Notes under the pieces: generated by a model
What the model was told of the DNA's origin: nothing
Databases searched by the model: none
Seen by the model: only the letters and a program-made list of their open reading frames with translations
DNA from: Limimaricola sp964022235
GTDB lineage: Bacteria; Pseudomonadota; Alphaproteobacteria; Rhodobacterales; Rhodobacteraceae
Length of the DNA stretch: 64,000 bases
Direction of reading: 5' to 3'
NCBI RefSeq assembly: GCF_964022235.1
Contig: NZ_CAXHZL010000003.1
Location: 124,001-188,000 of the forward strand
Shown here: piece after piece, positions 61,000 to 64,000 of the stretch
Numbering within the stretch: the stretch's first letter is position 1
How the letters are laid out: each line of letters starts with the position of its first letter
Program-made: the position numbers and the translations under genes

Positions 61000-61101
61000 G
61001 TGCCCCCATCCGCCGATTGCGGCTGCTCTGCGCCCCGGCCTTGTTCTATGTGGTTTTTCCGATCCCTAGCACAAAGAGCGAACGCAGGCCATGGAGAGAT
61101 C

Positions 61102-63153
61102 TCAAAGTCCCATCCGGGCAATCTCTTCTTCGAGCTGGCGTTGCATATAGGGCTTGGCCAGTCGCGGCAGGTCGAGCGTGGCCCCCTCCGGCAGTTCGGC
61201 ATAGCCGGTGGCCAGCAGGATCGGCAGGCTGGGTCGCAGCTCGCGGGCGTGGCGCGACAGCTCGCCCCCGTTCATGCGTGGCATAGAGTAATCAGTGATC
61301 ATCAGGTCGATCTCAATGTCGCTTTTCAGTACCGCGAGCGCCTGTTCGCCGGACCCTGCCTGGGTGACCTGATGGCCCAGATCCTCCAGCAGATCGACGC
61401 TGCTCATCGCGATCAACGCGTCGTCATCGACGAAGAGAATGCGCAAAGACCCGCGTGGGGTCGTCTTTGCGACAAGCGCGGGTGTCGGCATGTCTATGTC
61501 CTTGTCCTCGATTTCGGCCACTGGCAGCCACAGCTCGGCCCGCGTGCCCTCGCCGGGGCGGCTCGACAGGCGCAGTGCGCCGTGCAGCTGCTGGGCGAGG
61601 CCATGGATCATCGACAGGCCAAGCCCGGTGCCCTTGCCCAATTCCTTTGTCGAAAAGAACGGTTGCGTCGCCTGCGCGAGCGTCGTCGCATCCATGCCGA
61701 TCCCGGTATCACTGACCGAGAGCCGCAGATACTGACCTGCGGCGAGATCGTCGTCGCCCGATGCCTCGCTCAGGTCGAGGGCGATGGCGAGGCGACCGCC
61801 GCCGGGCATCGCGTCGCGGGCGTTGACCGCGAGGTTGAGAAGCGCGAGGTCGAACTGGTTGCCGTCGACCTGCGCGGGCGGCAGCCCTTCGGGCAGGCTG
61901 AAGCTCAGCTCGACACCGTCGCCGACCGAGCGGCGCAACAGTTCTTCGGAGCCGCGCACCAGCCCGGCCAGGCCGCGCGGCTCGATCTTGAGCTCCTGAC
62001 GGCGCGCGAAGGCCAGAAGCCGCTGGGTCAGCGCCGCGCCGCGCTGCGCGCCCTGAATGGCGCCATCAATCAGCCGCTCGGCACGCGGATCGTCGGCGAT
62101 ATGTCGCGACAGCAGGTCGAGGTTGCCCAGCACCGCCATCAGCAGGTTGTTGAAGTCATGCGCCACGCCGCCGGTGAGCTGACCGATCGCTTCCATCTTC
62201 TGGCTTTGCAGAAGCTGCCCCTCGGTGCGCTCGCGCTGGCGGATCTCCTCGAGCACACGGCTATGCGCGCTTTCAAGCTCTGCAGTGCGCTGCGCCACCC
62301 GCTGCTCCAGATCTTCGGTCTGCAGACGCTGGCTGGTTTCGGCCTGCTTGCGCGCGGTCACATCCGAGGTGACGCCGATCATTCGCGGCGTGCCGTCGGG
62401 ATCGTATTGGATACGCGCATGGGCCTCGGCCCAATGCAGGCTGCCATCAGGCCAGACCGTGCGGAACTCGACCGCGTAATCCTGCCCCGCCTGCGTCGCC
62501 CGCTCGATCGTCGCCATGACGGTGTCGCGGTCGTCCTCATGAATGCAGGCGACGAAATCGCGAAACTCGAAAGGGGCATCTGCGGGCCGACCGAAGATCG
62601 TCAGCAATGTCGGCGAACAGATCAGCTCCTCTGTCGCCGCATGGTATTCCCACGCACCAAGCCGCCCGGCCATGAGCGCCGTGCGCAGCGTCTCGTCGCT
62701 GCGGCGCAGCTGTGCCACGGCGGCGCGGGTCTCGTACTGTCTCTCGCGACCACGACGGGCCCCGCGCACGACACTGGCGAAGGTCGTCGCGTGGAAGGGG
62801 CGTTCGAGGAAGGTGACATTGCCGAGGACCTCCGAAAGCCGCGCGGCCTCGGGGTTGCGCTCGGGCCCGCCGCCGTGCCGGGTCAGCACGATGAAAGGCA
62901 GCGCCGACCAGCTTGGCTGCGCGCTCACCGCCGCGGCGAGGGCCGCGAGATCGGCATGGCGCACCGTCTCTTCGGTCAGGATGCCAAAGGCCGTGTCCTC
63001 GCCAAGCCAGGCCACGAAGCTGTCGAGATCGTCGCAGACCTGCGATGTCTGCCCGACTTCGGAAAGCAACGCCGCCGCAAGGGCGGAATCGCGCCCATGC
63101 GGTGTCAGGATCAGAGCGCGGGCACCGTGCAGGGTGTCACCGGACGGTGTCAT
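61102..63153 (-). CDS. Hybrid sensor histidine kinase with pseudo-receiver, PAS and receiver domains
   Basis: 683 residues. Domains in order: a receiver-like domain (about 10-130), with TEETV at the spot where phospho-Asp is expected and an RP-like FLERPFHATTF end; a PAS domain with PAC (about 155-270, WEYHAATEELICSPTLLTIFGR); a coiled coil (275-310); HisKA with phospho-His332 in GGVAHDFNNLLMAVLGNLD; HATPase (VNARDAMPGG, LSVSDTGIGM, GKGTGLGLSMIHG); and a C-terminal receiver (ILFVDDDALIAMS, LMITDYSMPRMNG). No membrane helix, so it is cytosolic. Its start overlaps the KaiC-like gene by 17 bp. Confidence 0.95.
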   Translation of the reverse strand: MTPSGDTLHGARALILTPHGRDSALAAALLSEVGQTSQVCDDLDSFVAWLGEDTAFGILTEETVRHADLAALAAAVSAQPSWSALPFIVLTRHGGGPERNPEAARLSEVLGNVTFLERPFHATTFASVVRGARRGRERQYETRAAVAQLRRSDETLRTALMAGRLGAWEYHAATEELICSPTLLTIFGRPADAPFEFRDFVACIHEDDRDTVMATIERATQAGQDYAVEFRTVWPDGSLHWAEAHARIQYDPDGTPRMIGVTSDVTARKQAETSQRLQTEDLEQRVAQRTAELESAHSRVLEEIRQRERTEGQLLQSQKMEAIGQLTGGVAHDFNNLLMAVLGNLDLLSRHIADDPRAERLIDGAIQGAQRGAALTQRLLAFARRQELKIEPRGLAGLVRGSEELLRRSVGDGVELSFSLPEGLPPAQVDGNQFDLALLNLAVNARDAMPGGGRLAIALDLSEASGDDDLAAGQYLRLSVSDTGIGMDATTLAQATQPFFSTKELGKGTGLGLSMIHGLAQQLHGALRLSSRPGEGTRAELWLPVAEIEDKDIDMPTPALVAKTTPRGSLRILFVDDDALIAMSSVDLLEDLGHQVTQAGSGEQALAVLKSDIEIDLMITDYSMPRMNGGELSRHARELRPSLPILLATGYAELPEGATLDLPRLAKPYMQRQLEEEIARMGL

Positions 63154-64000
63154 TCGCCTCGGCCTTCATCAGGGGATCGGAGGCACCGACAAAGTCGGGC
63201 ACGCCGCGTAACACGCCTTGGAAGCCATGCAATGGTTCGCCAAGCTCAAGCCCCTTTCGCGAGATCTTGAACTCGCGGATCGTATCCTCATGCGGACCGG
63301 TGCGCTTCTTGATGACCGACACCGCCCGGCGGACACGGCCCAACGCTTCGAAATAGCGCAGCAGGATGACCGTATCTGCGATGTAGGTCACATCGAGAGG
63401 CGACTGCATGTCGCCGACGAGACCATGCTGCGCCACCGTCAGATAGGTCGTCGCCCCCTGTCGGTTGAGAAATTGCAACAGCTCGTGAATATGCAGAACC
63501 AGCGCGTTTTCCTGTGGCATCGCGGCCTGATAGCCGTTCATGCTGTCGATCACGACCGTGCTCATGCCGCCTTTGGTCACGCAGTCGCGCACCCGTTGCG
63601 CGAACTCGCCCGGCGACATCTCGGCCGCGTCGATCTGCTCGATGACCAGTGCGCCACTGTCGCACATGGCCCGGATATCGATGCCGATCTTCTCGAACCG
63701 GGTCTCCATCAGGCCCAGTTCCTCGTCGAAGGAAAACACCGCCGCCTTCTCGCCACGCGCGATGGCGGCGACGGCAAACTGCACCGCGAAGAGGCTCTTG
63801 CCGGTGCCTGCGGGACCAAGGATCAGCGTGCTCGACCCCCGATCGATGCCACCTCCCAGAAGATTGTCGAGCTCCAAGATCCCGCTGGGCTGGGCCGTAC
63901 GCTCATAGCCCACCCGATGCTCCAGCGCCACGAGACGTGGAAACACCTCGATGCCGCCGGTCTTGATCGCAAAGTCATGATAGCCACCGCGGTAGCGCTG
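63137..64000 (-). CDS. KaiC-like RecA-superfamily ATPase, C-terminal part
   Basis: The frame is open to the right edge, so the N-terminal domain is missing. The visible 287 residues begin with the end of the first domain (QRYRGGYHDFAIKTGGIEVFPRLVALEH), then a second RecA-like domain: LDNLLGGGIDRGSSTLILGPAGTGKSLFAVQFA (Walker A), the KaiC-type catalytic pair in FSFDEELGLMETRFEKIGID, STVVIDSMNGYQAAM and RAVSVIKKRTGPHEDTIREFKIS. At the KaiC Ser431/Thr432 site the residues read Thr-Tyr (DVTYIADTVILLRY) by eye alignment. It overlaps the hybrid kinase gene by 17 bp. Confidence 0.92.
   Translation of the reverse strand, partial: QRYRGGYHDFAIKTGGIEVFPRLVALEHRVGYERTAQPSGILELDNLLGGGIDRGSSTLILGPAGTGKSLFAVQFAVAAIARGEKAAVFSFDEELGLMETRFEKIGIDIRAMCDSGALVIEQIDAAEMSPGEFAQRVRDCVTKGGMSTVVIDSMNGYQAAMPQENALVLHIHELLQFLNRQGATTYLTVAQHGLVGDMQSPLDVTYIADTVILLRYFEALGRVRRAVSVIKKRTGPHEDTIREFKISRKGLELGEPLHGFQGVLRGVPDFVGASDPLMKAEANDTVR

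Noticed and set aside
60799..63270. 823-codon open frame opposite ruvC and the histidine kinase
   Set aside because: Overlaps clear genes on the other strand; composition is Arg/Gln/Gly-rich shadow sequence.

Overview
The window looks like chromosomal DNA of a marine-type member of the Rhodobacterales (Alphaproteobacteria, roseobacter/Rhodobacteraceae group). It is strongly GC-rich and densely packed, with many 1-4 bp start/stop overlaps. Several gene blocks are typical of that order: the cta block for aa3-type cytochrome oxidase assembly, GNAT-M16 peptidase-thrC, lysC-ptsP, tol-pal next to ruvCAB, and a tad/Flp pilus locus with the pilin motif GA(V/I)TVDWVVLTAAIVGL. This assignment is inferred from gene content and protein character. 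No rRNA, tRNA, insertion sequence, phage gene or CRISPR array was recognised.

Layout. 1-10.6 kb holds scattered metabolic and housekeeping genes: an AcuC/histone-deacetylase-like fragment, a NUDIX hydrolase, DUF1178, aspartate kinase lysC, the nitrogen-PTS enzyme ptsP, an orphan arsH with its own promoter and operator, EcsC, a GNAT, a flavin reductase, a SulP transporter, apt and a CsbD protein. 10.6-19.7 kb is almost all minus strand: an FAD oxidase, GNAT, M16 peptidase, threonine synthase, then the cytochrome oxidase set SURF1-ctaE-ctaG-small membrane protein-ctaB-ctaC. 19.9-27.9 kb holds tldD, a dprA interrupted by an in-frame stop, topA, succinyl-CoA:3-ketoacid CoA-transferase scoAB, a small GNAT and a lytic transglycosylase.

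28.2-39.7 kb is a tad (tight adherence, type IVb pilus) cluster. It has two Flp pilins, CpaB, the CpaC secretin, an OmpA-like lipoprotein, CpaE, CpaF, TadB, TadC, two TPR/lipoproteins and an uncharacterised AAA+ ATPase. The prepilin peptidase and the TadE/F/G minor pilins are not in the window. Next come a divergent MarR/MFS efflux pair, an Lhr-type helicase with the PdeM phosphoesterase, and the minus-strand one-carbon operon fhs-chorismate mutase-folD.

48-64 kb is minus strand. Reading along transcription, there is a two-domain KaiC-like ATPase (cut by the window edge) overlapping a hybrid histidine kinase, then ruvC-ruvA-ruvB, an unknown gene, ybgC-tolQ-tolR-tolA-tolB-pal-cpoB (cell-envelope Tol-Pal system), tilS, ftsH and a MOSC protein.

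The most interesting points are the interrupted dprA, the KaiC-like/hybrid-kinase pair whose kinase starts with a degenerate receiver, the AAA+ ATPase closing the tad cluster, a strong internal Shine-Dalgarno plus ATG inside lysC that would make a separate regulatory subunit, and well-formed operator/promoter layouts at arsH and at the MarR/MFS divergence.
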